A stretch of 64,000 nt of DNA from Sipunculus nudus (lineage: Eukaryota > Annelida > Sipuncula > Golfingiida > Sipunculidae), in the NCBI GenBank assembly GCA_026874595.1, contig CM049314.1:12144729-12208728 (forward strand), given 5' to 3'. Shown here piece by piece: positions 10,014 through 20,118 of this stretch. Position numbers and translations under genes: made by a program. Position 1 is the first letter of the stretch. Each line of letters starts with the position of its first letter. The notes under the pieces are model-generated. The model was not told the origin of the DNA. It did no database searches and worked only from the letters and a program-made list of their open reading frames with translations.

Positions 10014-12306
10014 CCCTCATCCGCACAAGGCTAATTACAACTTAATTTACTCAAGGGGGTCCATTTAGACCCCCTTACAATAAAACATGTTTCAGGGCAT
10101 ATGGTCATCAAAATAAGTTTTTATTCCCATAAAACGGTATGAGACACATTAATGTTACCAAACTAACTTATTCAAACAGATTTTCAGCACAAAATTACAT
10201 TTAAAACTAAAAAAAAACCAATAAATTTCTTAATTTTGACAGTATATAAGAACATTTTTTTCGTTCGCGGTCCAATATTCTTGCCTCATTCTTGTTACTC
10301 TTCTGAATCATGGCCCACAACTTGTGTGCTCCAAAATTACTCTATCTACAGACTAAAAATAAATAAATAGAGCTCCCTGCGTCTTCTAGCTGCCTTTTAC
10401 ACACTTCAGTCCATTTGGACATTTTATGTATATTGAGAACTGGTCATGTATACTCAGAACTACTCACTCATGCTCAGAACCTAGTCACTTTCACATTCCC
10501 TCTGGCATCTAATGCATGTGAGTTTTGTTTTTACTGCTGCATGCTCTTTGCAAAGTGGCCTTGTACATTCTGTACATCGATGAGGTGTTTTTCTGTTGTG
10601 ATGGCACTACTCAGCTGGGGTTGGCTGGCCCTGGATGTTATCATTGGAGTTACTAAGGACCTTGCCAATTCTTTCAAGAAAAGCCTCCTCCTAAATATCT
10701 TTTAAACATTCCATTCAGGGTTGTTTATTGCCCAGATGATCAAGGCATTCAGACAAGCAGTGTCAAGAAGATTGGAGAAGCTAGTGACTGACCAACGGTT
10801 GGTTTTACGTTTCACAGAGTAGGTTCCAACTAACTGGTCAGCAGTGTCAACACCACCTTTTGCTGAGTTATAGTCTAGAATGATATGTGGCCTTTTATTC
10901 TCATCTTTGTCAATGGATGGGCGGTGGTGCATGGATGAAAGGAGAATGACGGCTTTGTTCTTCTTCGGAACATAAGAGACTAGAGTGAGATTCTCGTCAA
11001 AACCAAACACTGACGACTCAATTGGTCTCTCCCGTGACGGCAAAAAGTTCTTGGGGATCTCAGTTTTATTTTTCCTCATTGTACCAACAATCGTCAGATT
11101 CTTCTGAAGCAGTCGTTTTGCAAGAGTTACACTTGTGAAAAAGTTGTCCATGGTAATATTGCGTCCAGAGCCTTGGTAGGACTGTGTAAGGTTTGCAACA
11201 ACTTTTTCACCAACATTTTTGTTGAACGCTGACATTCTCGTTTGCCAAGATAAATGTCCAGACTGCAAACACAGCAAAGCCACCATTTTATACCATACCT
11301 TGCTGGTTTTAAGGCATGTATTATCTTAAAGGACAACGACCACGAAATGGTACCAGCTGTTCGTCAACTGGGAGGTTTGTGCCAGCTTTGTAAGGTCTCT
11401 GTAATGTAGCTTGAAATTTACTGAGCAGACCTCTGAATGGTGACAGCTTGTCTTACTTTCTACGATCGGGTCTGGTTTGCAAATCATCAAAACGAAGGAA
11501 CCGCAGGATATTTTTAGAGCGTTCTTATCCCATCGTTGCTCTAAATATGGTCGACCAAAATCCTCCATCCTCCATATCTCCCTGAGATCTTCCTTTGATG
11601 AAAGCAAAACCCCTGCATATATGAGCAATCCAATAACTGCATTAAGTTCTGTTTGATCTATTTCTCTCCATTTTCTGTTGTCATAATGTTCACGATTCCA
11701 TTTCTCATAGGCATCCTGTGCTTTCTGGTTGGCGAATCGGACAATGAATTCTTTCATCTCTTTGGTTAGGAATATACCTAGAGACTGTATGGTTCAACCT
11801 TACCTTCACCTTTTAGTCCCATTCCCTCTAGCTCGGCCTGTTATAGGGGGGGGGGGTTGATTTCCAGGTGTATCCAGACTTAGACTTGAACGTCTGTTTG
11901 CCAGTAGAACTGCCATCATCCTCAGAGCTTGATTCATCACTACTCTCAATGTCACCTGACTCATCTTGTGTCCTTTCTTCGGCAGAATAATCTGAATAAG
12001 CCTCTACATTGTCTTCAGGTTCAGAATTCTTTTTTCGCAGTACCATTTCTTCATCATCATCCTTCTCCTCTGTCTCACTGTCATTGTCCTAAGACATATC
12101 ACTCTCAGAATCGAGTCCTTCTCTGAGTATCGCCTTCAGTGCCTCTTCAGCTGACATGCACTTTGATGCACACATGTTTGCGTCTAGGTATTACCAGCAA
12201 AGTCAAATATTGCTGAATACCGTTGATAATATAGTAGGGGGGTCTTAAAAGTTAATTTCAAGCTTTACTTAATATTTTATAACTACAGTTTTCTGCGCTA
12301 ATGTGG
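10014..12306 (-). mobile_element. piggyBac-family DNA transposon, degenerate
   Basis: The element encloses a broken piggyBac transposase on the minus strand. At the left end TTAA (10,010-10,013) is followed by CCCTCATCCGCACAAGG and a subterminal palindrome, GGGGGTCCATTTAGACCCCC (10,055-10,074). The right end mirrors this loosely: GGGGGGTCTTAAA at 12,237, then TGCGCTAATGTGG ending near 12,306 where GGG and TTAA have decayed. Left terminus fairly sure, right terminus inferred from spacing. It lies in an intron of the ACE relic, in the same orientation, between the zinc-site exon and exon 9. Confidence 0.75.
10500..12175 (-). pseudogene. piggyBac transposase (DDE_Tnp_1_7), broken
   Basis: The enzyme cuts and pastes DNA at TTAA sites. 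Translation from ATG at 12,175 starts MCASKCMSAEEALKAI and runs through an acidic N-terminus with one in-frame TAG (12,089-12,091). A long C run (10 G on the plus strand, near 11,846) is followed by frame changes. Catalytic motifs survive: VDEQLVPFRGRCPLR (first Asp at about 11,365, in a different frame from its neighbours), GRNITMDNFFTS (second Asp near 11,146) and NSAKGGVDTADQL (third and fourth Asp, about 10,837-10,848). A C-terminal Cys/His finger, CTECTRPLCKEH ... CIRC, follows out of frame near 10,500-10,590. At least one stop and four or more frameshifts make it non-functional. Confidence 0.9.
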
Positions 12307-12370
12307 TATGTGTTATGTAATTCGTTTGGCGAAGTGCGTAACATATGTCAAATTAAACAGTACACATTTA

Positions 12371-12372
<2 letters not shown>

Positions 12373-12406
<34 letters not shown>
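12373..12406. repeat. (TA)n microsatellite
   Basis: A pure TA tract of about 17 units in ACE intronic sequence just beyond the piggyBac element. Confidence 0.97.
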
Positions 12407-12409
<3 letters not shown>

Positions 12410-13671
12410 CCGGTACATCTTGGGTGAATTAAATTTTACGGCACGGATCAATTAGAAAAAAAAACTATTTGTGTTACGTGCTAGATCCAGATTGTGTAAC
12501 CAGTTCAGTGAAACGTGTTTATTTAAGTTTGGAATATTCTTTGATTAATCATTTTTCGTGAATGAGAGAAACATATTTACAGAAAGAGTGCTAGAGACAA
12601 AACAACCATTTTAATTGCAGATGCATAAACTCTGTAGACTGTATATCTTAATAAAACTTATGTGCCTGCATAGTTAAAAGGGATATAATGACAATGCTAT
12701 ACTTTATTTGTATATTCTCGTTTTTATACGTAATGATTGCGTTCCATGCCTCCTCTATGGTTGTTCCTAATTCTCCTTTATCGTTTGAGCTCGGCAGTGA
12801 GCCAGGTAAAATGTACAGGAAATTACCGAGATATGTCTCAAATGTGATGACGCATGTCGACTACTTTTACGATGGAGAAATACACTTCTTCATTATGATA
12901 TAGTTCTGTTAAGTTGTGTATGTTTAAGTGAAAATCAGCTGAAAGTCACTAGCAAATACATTTTATATGATCTTCCCAAACTGAATTGACTTTAATCAGT
13001 CAGTAGTTTTTTTCAACAGGCTTGTGTATTGTACATAATATTGTTCTGGAGTGTTTGCACTCAATAAACCTGTGTATTGTGAGTTTTGTCGAGTGAGAGT
13101 TAAGACAAGTTGGAGGCGTCCAAAGTAACCTCGAATTAAAATACTGTGGTTGCCTTCTTATTTGCGGTTGCTTCAAATTCGAGATTATCACGGTCGCTCT
13201 GTGACGGAGAAATTGAAAGAACACAGTTTTGAATGCATAATAGACCATGAACATTTATTTGAGAAGCTGCCGATAGGTTGCGACAGTTCTGATTAAAGCA
13301 AGATATAGAAAGAGAGAACTTGTATATAAGGGCAGAATTTGAAATTTATCATTTGAGATGTCACACAATATGACACTCCTTGTAAAATACGACGGACCCA
13401 CACTCTCAGTGTTGATCGTCTCCGAAAGGAGGCACCTTCGGGATGATAAAGGTCTGTTTAGAAAGAATGCAAAATCATATCCCCGAATATATATATTCAT
13501 ATAAATTTCTGCCAGATAGTTACGTTAAGTTCGATGTGTAGATTAGGCTTTGGAATAGACTGATGACTACTGTTGAATTAAGTTATAAGGAAATTAGGTT
13601 TATGCATGCATTATAATGCTCAACATATATTCAGTCCTTTTAAAATAATGCTTGTGAACTGGATAACCTAC
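12407..13671. other. ACE intron sequence, no exon seen
   Basis: AT-rich. A 71-codon plus-strand frame at 12,688-12,903 starts with a hydrophobic stretch (MTMLYFICIFSFLYVMIAF) that could pass for a signal peptide, but there is no other support. Two minus-strand frames at 13,000-13,500 show no ACE similarity. Confidence 0.5.
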
Positions 13672-13865
13672 CTGGTATAGCCGGGGCCCTGTAGTGACCG
13701 GGAAGGTTAGTATATTGAAGACAGTTATGGACATGACTCATCTACTGACAAGCCATCTCAAGGCTCTTCATGGACACATCCGCACACATCTTGATCCTGT
13801 AACAAGATTCACACGATGTCTGATATATGGTTTGATAACACCAGAACCATTTAAATGGTAAATAA
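13672..13865 (-). pseudogene. ACE zinc-site exon '7', active site destroyed
   Basis: Reading toward the donor (CCAG|GTAGGT at 13,672) the frame gives YRIKMCADVSMKSLEMACQ, stop, MSHVHNCLQYTNLPG and ends ...AIPG. This aligns with family sequence FRIKQCT.VTM..L...HHEMGH followed by I.YYLQYKDLP and G.NPG. The zinc motif HEMGH is replaced by CAG TAG ATG AGT CAT (13,747-13,733), so the first His is Gln, the catalytic Glu is a stop and Gly is Ser. Upstream, the FW and KP...R.V parts are in different frames and about 15 residues are missing. The 5' boundary is uncertain. Confidence 0.8.
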
Positions 13866-14156
13866 TGGAATCAGCACGTGCTGTTTTGTGACCTGTACCG
13901 TTACCATGGCTATTAATCGATACCAGCTTGGTGCTATATTGCTCATTAATGTCTAAGTAATATATATGATACTAAACTTTGGGTAGGTCAAGTGTAAAAG
14001 GTGGCGGTTAAATTAAATGAAGTGAGACATGATACCTTACATGTCGTTGTTGTGGTTCTTGTTTAAGTGATGCATCATTGCCAATAGTACTTTTATACAG
14101 TAGAAAAGAATCAGTGCAAAACAAACTGCCTGTACTGTACCGGACAGAAGACGCAG

Positions 14157-14432
14157 TGAAGGGGCCTATGCCGATAATTGACAATCCCTGGAAAGTTTTA
14201 TAAAAAAAATAGGCCAGAAAATACCGGTTCCATGGTACACATGCTGTTTGCTTTGTTTATAACCATGTGTTTATATGTCGGGGCCCCGCTAAAATATCCA
14301 AACTTATTCAACAAGGACACCTAGCGGCACGTAAGATGAACCAGAGTTGTGCAAATGTTTTTTTTTGCCAAAATTAACCTTTCAGATTCCGCACATATGC
14401 AGCCAAACACCTCAGGGTACATGTTTCTTTTT
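14157..14432. repeat. Dispersed repeat inserted in ACE exon '5'
   Basis: Aligns with 35.78-36.02 kb in the same orientation: AATAGRCCAG, GTGTTTATA, GGGGCCC-GC-AAAATAT-CAAA, ATTCAACAAGG, then CCGCA-ATATGCA and CACCT-AG. Its left end, GAAGGGGCCTATG, resembles the AGGGGCTCAATCA end of the element at 35,725. On the right it replaces the remainder of an ACE exon from 14,432 downward, so it is younger than the gene. Confidence 0.7.
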
Positions 14433-14533
14433 CTGATAGAACAGCCGTATCTGGTCATAAAGTTTCAGAAGTGTAGCTTCCAGGTCGGGAATTTCATACA
14501 ATGACCATTCATACGACCCTGCGTCCGAATAAT
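14433..14533 (-). pseudogene. ACE exon '5', truncated by a repeat
   Basis: Acceptor GTGTTTTAG, then YSDAGSYEWSLYEIPDLEAT and LLKLYDQIRLFYQ, matching the ACE segment G(Y/F).D.GAYWRSWYE...FE.DLE.LY.Q..PLY. After glutamine at 14,433-14,435 the sequence becomes the dispersed repeat and a TGA follows at 14,412-14,414. The second half of this exon (the RGPIPAHLLG part in the family) and the next exon (DMWAQSW) were not found. The junction to the previous exon is out of phase by one base with the donor proposed there. Confidence 0.75.
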
Positions 14534-14725
14534 CTAAAACACAAATTCATATACTTTGATTCACACACACACACACACATATATGCGTGTGTGGTTTAAA
14601 GGACGTTGGGAAATAAACATTAAAATTTACTTTTAATTACTTTCTTTATTATTTGCATCTTTGCGTCACTAATTAAAAGATAATATGGCAGTACCAAAAC
14701 AAAGCTTAGCAGATCGGAGATAGAC

Positions 14726-14875
14726 TCATTTTCAAGCTCTACCAACCGTTCGAACATGCTTTTTATAGTTGTGCCTGTGACGTCACGCCAACCTTGCCCT
14801 GCCCACAGTAACCGATCCCAGTCACGTGACTGTGCCATTAATTTTGTTGTATGTAGAATCCTTGGATCAGAAATT
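14726..14875 (-). pseudogene. ACE exon '4'
   Basis: The minus strand encodes KLMAQSRDWDRLLWAGQGW, then RDVTGTTIKSMFERLVELEN, the ACE helix pair seen in the family as .I.A.SR.Y..LL..W.GWR.A.G......Y..FV.LSNE. The start could be at 14,875 (acceptor TTTGTAATCAG) or 14,860 (CTGATCCAAG). The proposed donor, AATGA|GTCTAT at 14,726, is weak and may have drifted. A 128-codon frame spanning 14,620-15,006 runs through the exon and into the introns on both sides, which is probably chance. Confidence 0.85.
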
Positions 14876-15228
14876 CTGATTACAAATTTGCTCACATATT
14901 TGAGATTAATATTTATATATCTCTTTCTCCCAAATATATCCACACACTCTGTTATAAGCATTTCTCCAATATGAAAGAAATAAGCTTTAATAAACTTAAG
15001 CTCCAATCATAATAAACAAACCATGAATTATAATATGAGCTTAGACTGGTCCCCGTCATAAGTTCATGGAATCCACTTTGATCCCCGTGAGTGTATGTAC
15101 AGAATCAAATATTTGAATCTTCTATTATATTATAGACTTATTTTTATTCGATGCATCATTTGCACAGGGATATTTTTTATTGATCATGAACCTTTTTATC
15201 TGAGAATAATTTGAAAAATGTCAAATAC

Positions 15229-15385
15229 CCCGATTGATGCATCGTCAGACAGGGCATCAGCTCCTAAGCTGCAGATTTTGCCGAGTAGCCTAGTCATGTT
15301 CCGATCTATAAAATCACGCCAATGAAACAGGCCGGCGTCCCTGCAAGATCTCTTCTTTAAATGACAGCTCCGCTACTCCAACAGT
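15229..15385 (-). pseudogene. ACE exon '2', frameshifted
   Basis: Acceptor TTTTATTTTAG and donor GGG|GTATTT enclose 157 bp. The first frame reads VAELSFKEEILQ; after about 15,331-15,345 the neighbouring frame reads AGLFHWRDFIDRNMTRLLGK and CSLGADALSDD. Together these match the ACE stretch with F.W..F.DP.LKRQ...L..LG.AAL...K. Removing one inserted base restores a 52-codon exon in phase 0 at both ends, consistent with exon 1. Confidence 0.8.
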
Positions 15386-16182
15386 CTAAAATAAAATGAT
15401 GCTGCATTCATCAAAGGACACGACATTTTAATATAGATCATGTATGGGTCAGGGTGTAGTGTGTGTGTGTGTGTGTCTCGGGAGGGGGTGGAAGGGGTTC
15501 AAAAATGTAATGCTTTCAGATACGGGTAATATTTCTCTATATGTTTACCAGCTAGAACTTTGTTCTTTTTTATTGCCAGGGTTTGGTACATGTTCTTGTA
15601 TCTGTACTTGTACCTAGGTACACAATTATGTGACCTGAACCTGGCTGTCATGAGTAGAAGTACCTTGTATCTGTACCTCGAACTTAAGTACCTTTACCTG
15701 GTATAAGGTACCCCAGGTACATGTGTGATACTGGAAATGGACATCGTGCTTGGGTCAATCGCATGTATAAAGCTGTTATACCTCATCCAGGGAAGTTACC
15801 AAGCTCTCGTCCCTGCTGCCTTTGAAGTAGAGTGAACTAGGGATAGTATCATGCTGGTCTACCTCAAGCCCCTAAACAGGAAGTTCATTGTGGCATTATC
15901 AGCATTATCATTGTGGCATTATTTATATCCCGGAATTCTCGACCCAACTTTGTATATTTATCACAAAAAAACAAAGGGATTTTTTGCAAGGCGTATATTT
16001 TTCCTAAAAACAAGGGGTGCGATCATTTAAGACTTTTTAAAAATATATTCTGTAATTTTACTTTAACAGGTATCCAATAGCTAGATGAAATTAATGCAAT
16101 CGTAATTAGATGTACATGTACTGTACCAACAGGCACTTTTAAAGTACCTGGACTTGGACCCAGGTACTCTACAAACATTCTG
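15386..16182. other. ACE first intron, GTACCT-rich
   Basis: No exon. A (GT)n run at about 15,459-15,476. At 15,580-15,735 and 16,108-16,170 the words GTACCT, GGTAC and GTACATG recur irregularly, resembling a degenerate relative of the 33-bp minisatellite to the right. Confidence 0.6.
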
Positions 16183-16947
16183 GACCTGATCATTTCACCT
16201 AGGTACTGCCACATGTACCTGATCGTTTCACCTAGGTACTGCCACATGTACCTGATCATTTCACCTAGGTACTGCCACATGTACCTGATCATTTCACCTA
16301 GGTACTGCCACATGTACCTGATCATTTCACCTAGGTACTGCCACATGTACCTGATCATTTCACCTAGGTACTGCCACATGTACCTGATCATTTCACCTAG
16401 GTACTGCCACATGTACCTGATCATTTCACCTAGGTACTGCCACATGTACCTGATCATTTCACCTAGGCACTGCCACATGTACCTGATCATTTCACCTAGG
16501 CACTGCCACATGTACCTGATCATTTCACCTAGGCACTGCCACATGTACCTGATCATTTCACCTGGGCACTGCCACATGTACCTGATCATTTCACCAGGGC
16601 ACTGCCACATGTACCTGATCATTTCACCTAGGCACTGCCACATGTACCTGATCATTTCACCTAGGCACTGCCACATGTACCTGATCATTTCACCTAGGCA
16701 CTGCCACATGTACCTGATCATTTCACCTAGGTACTGCCACATGTACCTGATCATTTCACCTAGGTACTGCCACATGTACCTGATCATTTCACCTAGGTAC
16801 TGCCACATGTACCTGATCATTTCACCTAGGTACTGCCACATGTACCTGATCATTTCACCTAGGTACTGCCACATGTACCTGATCATTTCACCTAGGTACT
16901 GCCACATGTACCTGATCATTTCACCTAGGTACTGCCACATATACCTG
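16183..16947. repeat. 33-bp minisatellite, about 23 copies
   Basis: Nearly perfect 33-bp units containing CCTGATCATTTCACCTAGG then TACTGCCACATGTA. Each unit contains the palindromes TGATCA, CCTAGG, GTAC and ACATGT. Because 33 is a multiple of three and the unit lacks stops, both strands stay open (267 codons plus, 320 codons minus), giving 11-residue protein repeats such as YLIISPRYCHM. Variant units (AGGCAC, GGGCAC) are clustered in the middle, about 16,465-16,700, a sign of block copying. It lies in the first ACE intron. Coding use is unlikely. Confidence 0.97.
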
Positions 16948-17165
16948 ACCCTACCCCTGCTCTCTACTAAAAAATCAACCAACACGGTATATATGCGGTA
17001 TTTAGTTTGCGCGTAAAAGATTTATTTGCGTGCCTTTTTATCAACTGCAAGGATATCAGCTAGTCAGAAATCTCTTCAATATGTAAATGTTCATTTAATC
17101 AGCTGATACAGTATTTCAAGTAAATAATGCATAATAATATTTATTATTATCATAATAATAAAAAC

Positions 17166-17452
17166 TAGAGGTTTACACGCAGAGCGCAAACCCTCGCCAA
17201 TGAGTTTAATACGCCGATATGGCATCGTCAGAAATGCGCATGTTTCTTTGAGATTTCCTCGATCCTAATGGTTTTCTGGATTATCCCCATGTAACCAATT
17301 GTTCCTTATATCCTTGCCGAGCAATCCTGAAAATTTCATAAAAATCCGTTTAAAAATTTCTGATTAATGTTGCTAACGGACAAACATACAGGCAAACCGA
17401 CAAACCAACGCCGGCAAAAACATAATCCCCGCACTTTGGCGGAGGTAATAAT
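17166..17452 (+). mobile_element. Retroposon fragment with a conserved 3' tail
   Basis: Contains AAATTTCATAAAAATCCGTT, then GTTGCTAACGGACAAACA, repeated CAAACCGACAAACC words, and ends CTTTGGCGGAGGTAATAAT. That ending is a widespread invertebrate retroposon tail type (RTE-like LINE or SINE tail by my recollection). A shorter relative is at about 3411-3440. It lies within the ACE intron about 50 bp from the end of exon 1. Confidence 0.6.
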
Positions 17453-17502
17453 AAGGAGAAGAAGAACAATTCTAAGTATAAATATAATGACTGAACAGTG
17501 AC

Positions 17503-17696
17503 CATTTTGTCCTGGTTGCACTGCATCATATTGATGTAAACTTCCATGATGCAACCACGGCTTTATGTTTTAGACTGAGATATTGTTTATTTATATCTTC
17601 CAGCCAGGCGTCAGCTTCCCATTCGCCCCGGAACTGTCCTGGAACTACCAGCGGCAGCAACAAGCAGAACAGCCACAGCAAGAGGGAGCGGACCAT
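17503..17696 (-). pseudogene. ACE exon '1' with signal peptide, frameshifted
   Basis: ATG at 17,696 has a good context (GAAAATGG). It starts MVRSLLLWLFCLLLPLVVPG, a clear secretory signal, then EADAWLEDINKQYLSLKHKA and VVASWKFTS, matching the ACE N-terminus (.A..FL...N.........ASW.Y.TNIT). The frame then hits TGA near 17,529. The neighbouring frame continues NMMQCNQDKM, which matches TNIT.YN..KM, so one base (probably an A) is missing near 17,532. The donor, ATG|GTCACT at 17,503, is weak. With the base restored the exon is 65 codons, phase 0, fitting exon 2. Confidence 0.85.
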
Positions 17697-19330
17697 TTTC
17701 AAGTACCACTTCAATTGGCCACCGTGTCGCGGTCGACTGGAGTGAAACTGCGACACCCCTCGGGTGATGTATACATATAGAATGTGATCATTAAAGCGTT
17801 GGCTTTGTACTGTCTTGCACAATTACAGGCAAGCTGACAATAAAGCATAGGGGCATGGGTGATTGACATAACTATATGCCAAAATAACCCGAGGGGAAAT
17901 ACTAATATTGTACAGAGAAACTAACGTTTTATGATTAAGTTACCTAATACATTTAGCCATCTTTATGACACACTCAGAATAATAAAACGAGGAATATTAA
18001 AAAAAATAATACGAAAACTAGCAATCATTATAACATATGGACATCATATATAATTATATTGGTATCACCCATAGTTATGGAACACCAAGAACATGGACAT
18101 CACACGCCCCCGCGGTCTGTGTACACTGAACCGTTGCGGGTACTTTTTGCACCTTAAACCTAGAGTAATTTCAGTTGCCCATCAAGACATTTGCGCCGTT
18201 CCTTGACCTTACCATGAAGCTACCAGAATGACCCCTGACAAGCTGTATAAAGCAGAGTATGGCCCCACTTCTGGTTCAAAGGCCACATCAAGACCAACCC
18301 ATACCCTGGGAGCAGGGGCCAACGTAAACAAAATTGTGTTGCCTGTGGGCCCAGGTATATATAAACTAAATGTTATTGCCGGTTGGCCGATGATATTAAA
18401 TTTTGGTCGCTGTCACTCAAATTTCCAGGACCTGTTTTCCTAAGGGCATAAAATCCGAACAAACCGGAGCTTTCCGAATACTTATATTACTGACTAAATA
18501 ACTAAATTTATATATATATATATAAATATATATATATTATAAGGCCGCAAAACACCATATCAGAATTAGGGAAACCTCGTATCACACAGTTTAACTGTCA
18601 GTCAAATGAATTAGCGCACTTAAAAGCAATCGACAAAACCTGACCTGCTTGTTATCTTGATTCAGTGTGTGAGTTTAACAGCTGCTTGGCGTGAAACATT
18701 TTTATGTCTCTCGTAATCTGTGCATTTTATAATAATATGTGTTAAGACTGACAATTAGTGGATCTGCGGGGAGACTGAGTGTTATAGGTGGGCGTCGTTA
18801 GTCGTCATCAAACCTGTCACAGTTTGCAAACTTTTGGAGAGAATTTATTAAACATGCAATCAGTGATAGCCTAGCCCCTCCACTAGGTTTACTGGATTTT
18901 ATATTCTCTCTTTATATAAACACTGAGTTACGACAATATCTGTTTCAAAGGAAGTTTTTCACATTTTGTTTACTTAACCTGTTGTCGCAGAATTTATCCC
19001 TATTTGTTTCATCTGAACTGCATGGTCTCTGATAATATGCTGAACTCTGGCCGATTGCTTTTATGTAATATCCGTTTGTATGAATTGTTGTTTCACAATG
19101 CCGTGGGCTGAGGAACTTTCCATTGTAGATCTTTGAATATGTTTTGTGTCATCTCGGTCCAGGGTTTTAGCCAGTTAGGTGCAAATAGCCGGTGCAAGCT
19201 GGATCTTTATGTCACTGTAATTTTGTAAAAGTTTAACGTGTGAGTAAGCTGGGGAATTTAGCTCTTAGATGATCTAAAAAGAGGATTTCACAGGTCAATT
19301 TTCGAAATACGCCATCGTATCCCTGATAAA
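17697..19330. other. Upstream of the ACE relic, no gene seen
   Basis: Former promoter side of the ACE relic. No TATA box at a convincing distance. A TA-rich run lies at 18,508-18,540. A 71-codon frame at 18,228-18,443 shows no motif. Confidence 0.5.
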
Positions 19331-19510
19331 CGGTCGGTCTTTTTACCGGGCGCTACCCTGGATTCACACCAAGCATTGCACGGACTTTTTACCGAGCGCT
19401 ACCCTGCTCTTTCAACTGGCAGTGTTCTTACATACTTAGGACTACCGAGCGCTACCATCGCGCACATGACAACTAGTTTTAACCGCATTCAGCACAAAAC
19501 ATCATATTTA
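19331..19510 (+). mobile_element. Foldback inverted repeat, left arm
   Basis: The reverse complement of 20,816-21,066. Shared blocks in order: CGGTCGGTCTTTTTACCG, GCGCTACCCTGG.TTCACACC, GCATTGC, TTTTTACCGAGCGCTACCCTG, AGTGTTC.TACATACTT, ACCGAGCGCTA, ACATGACAA, then AGTTTTAACCGCATTCA and CACAAAACATCATATTTA. The internal word ACCGAGCGCTACC occurs three times here and more often in the right arm. No transposase frame lies between the arms. Confidence 0.9.
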
Positions 19511-19634
19511 GAATAAAGCAAGTTTCTTAGTTAGTCAAGTAAACCAACTGATTAACGATGTCTATAACCTGGATGTGGTTCTCACCAAAACGTGTAAACA
19601 ATTTTGCATACATTTCTTTAAATGACGGTTATAT

Positions 19635-19691
<57 letters not shown>

Positions 19692-19873
19692 TATATATAT
19701 ACTCCTCAGGTACAAACTCATGTACCTGGGTGTGGGCCAGCTGGCTGGCTGGACCCACGAAACAGTACTGTAGTCCATCATGAAATCAAGCTAACTATAC
19801 ACATATTATAATATTATCAATGCTCCTCGTACGGTGGAGCACTTTCACTGTGATGTATTGAACCTTACATATA

Positions 19874-19949
<76 letters not shown>

Positions 19950-20071
19950 AAGATATACATACATATAAATTGGAGTTACATATATAAATACATTCATTCA
20001 TATATCAGTATATAAATATAATATATAATTTAATATAATGCTATATAATTACATATATATATATATATATC

Positions 20072-20118
<47 letters not shown>

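Larger units (their letters stand above)
8421..17696 (-). pseudogene. Decayed angiotensin-converting enzyme gene (peptidase family M2)
   Basis: ACE-family enzymes are secreted or membrane-anchored zinc dipeptidyl carboxypeptidases that trim peptides. Eight exons on the minus strand match the family in collinear order: signal peptide with N-terminal helices (17,503-17,696), the next helices (15,229-15,385), two exons of the mid-domain (about 14,726-14,875 and 14,433-14,533), the zinc-site exon (13,672-about 13,865), and three C-terminal exons (9458-9602, 8930-9032, 8421-8543). Splice phases agree across the last three exons and between the first two once single-base indels are allowed. The gene looks dead. 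The HEMGH zinc motif reads Q-stop-M-S-H. Exons 1, 2 and 10 carry frameshifts, one exon is cut by a dispersed repeat, and four expected parts are missing (human-like exons 3, 6, 8 and the end). A piggyBac element sits in an intron. Exon numbers here follow the single-domain order and are approximate. Confidence 0.88.

Noticed and set aside
10415-10705. 96-codon plus-strand frame
   Set aside because: It is antisense to the C-terminal part of the piggyBac transposase.
12688-12903. Short plus-strand secreted peptide gene
   Set aside because: A hydrophobic start alone is weak evidence. It lies in intronic AT-rich DNA with no splice or homology support.
14620-15006. 128-codon minus-strand frame as a single gene
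   Set aside because: Only the middle part matches ACE. The rest runs into introns by chance, so it is treated as an ACE exon.
16023-17016. 320- and 267-codon frames, the longest in the window
   Set aside because: Both come from the 33-bp minisatellite, which is stop-free in two frames. No start context, and the same DNA is open on both strands.
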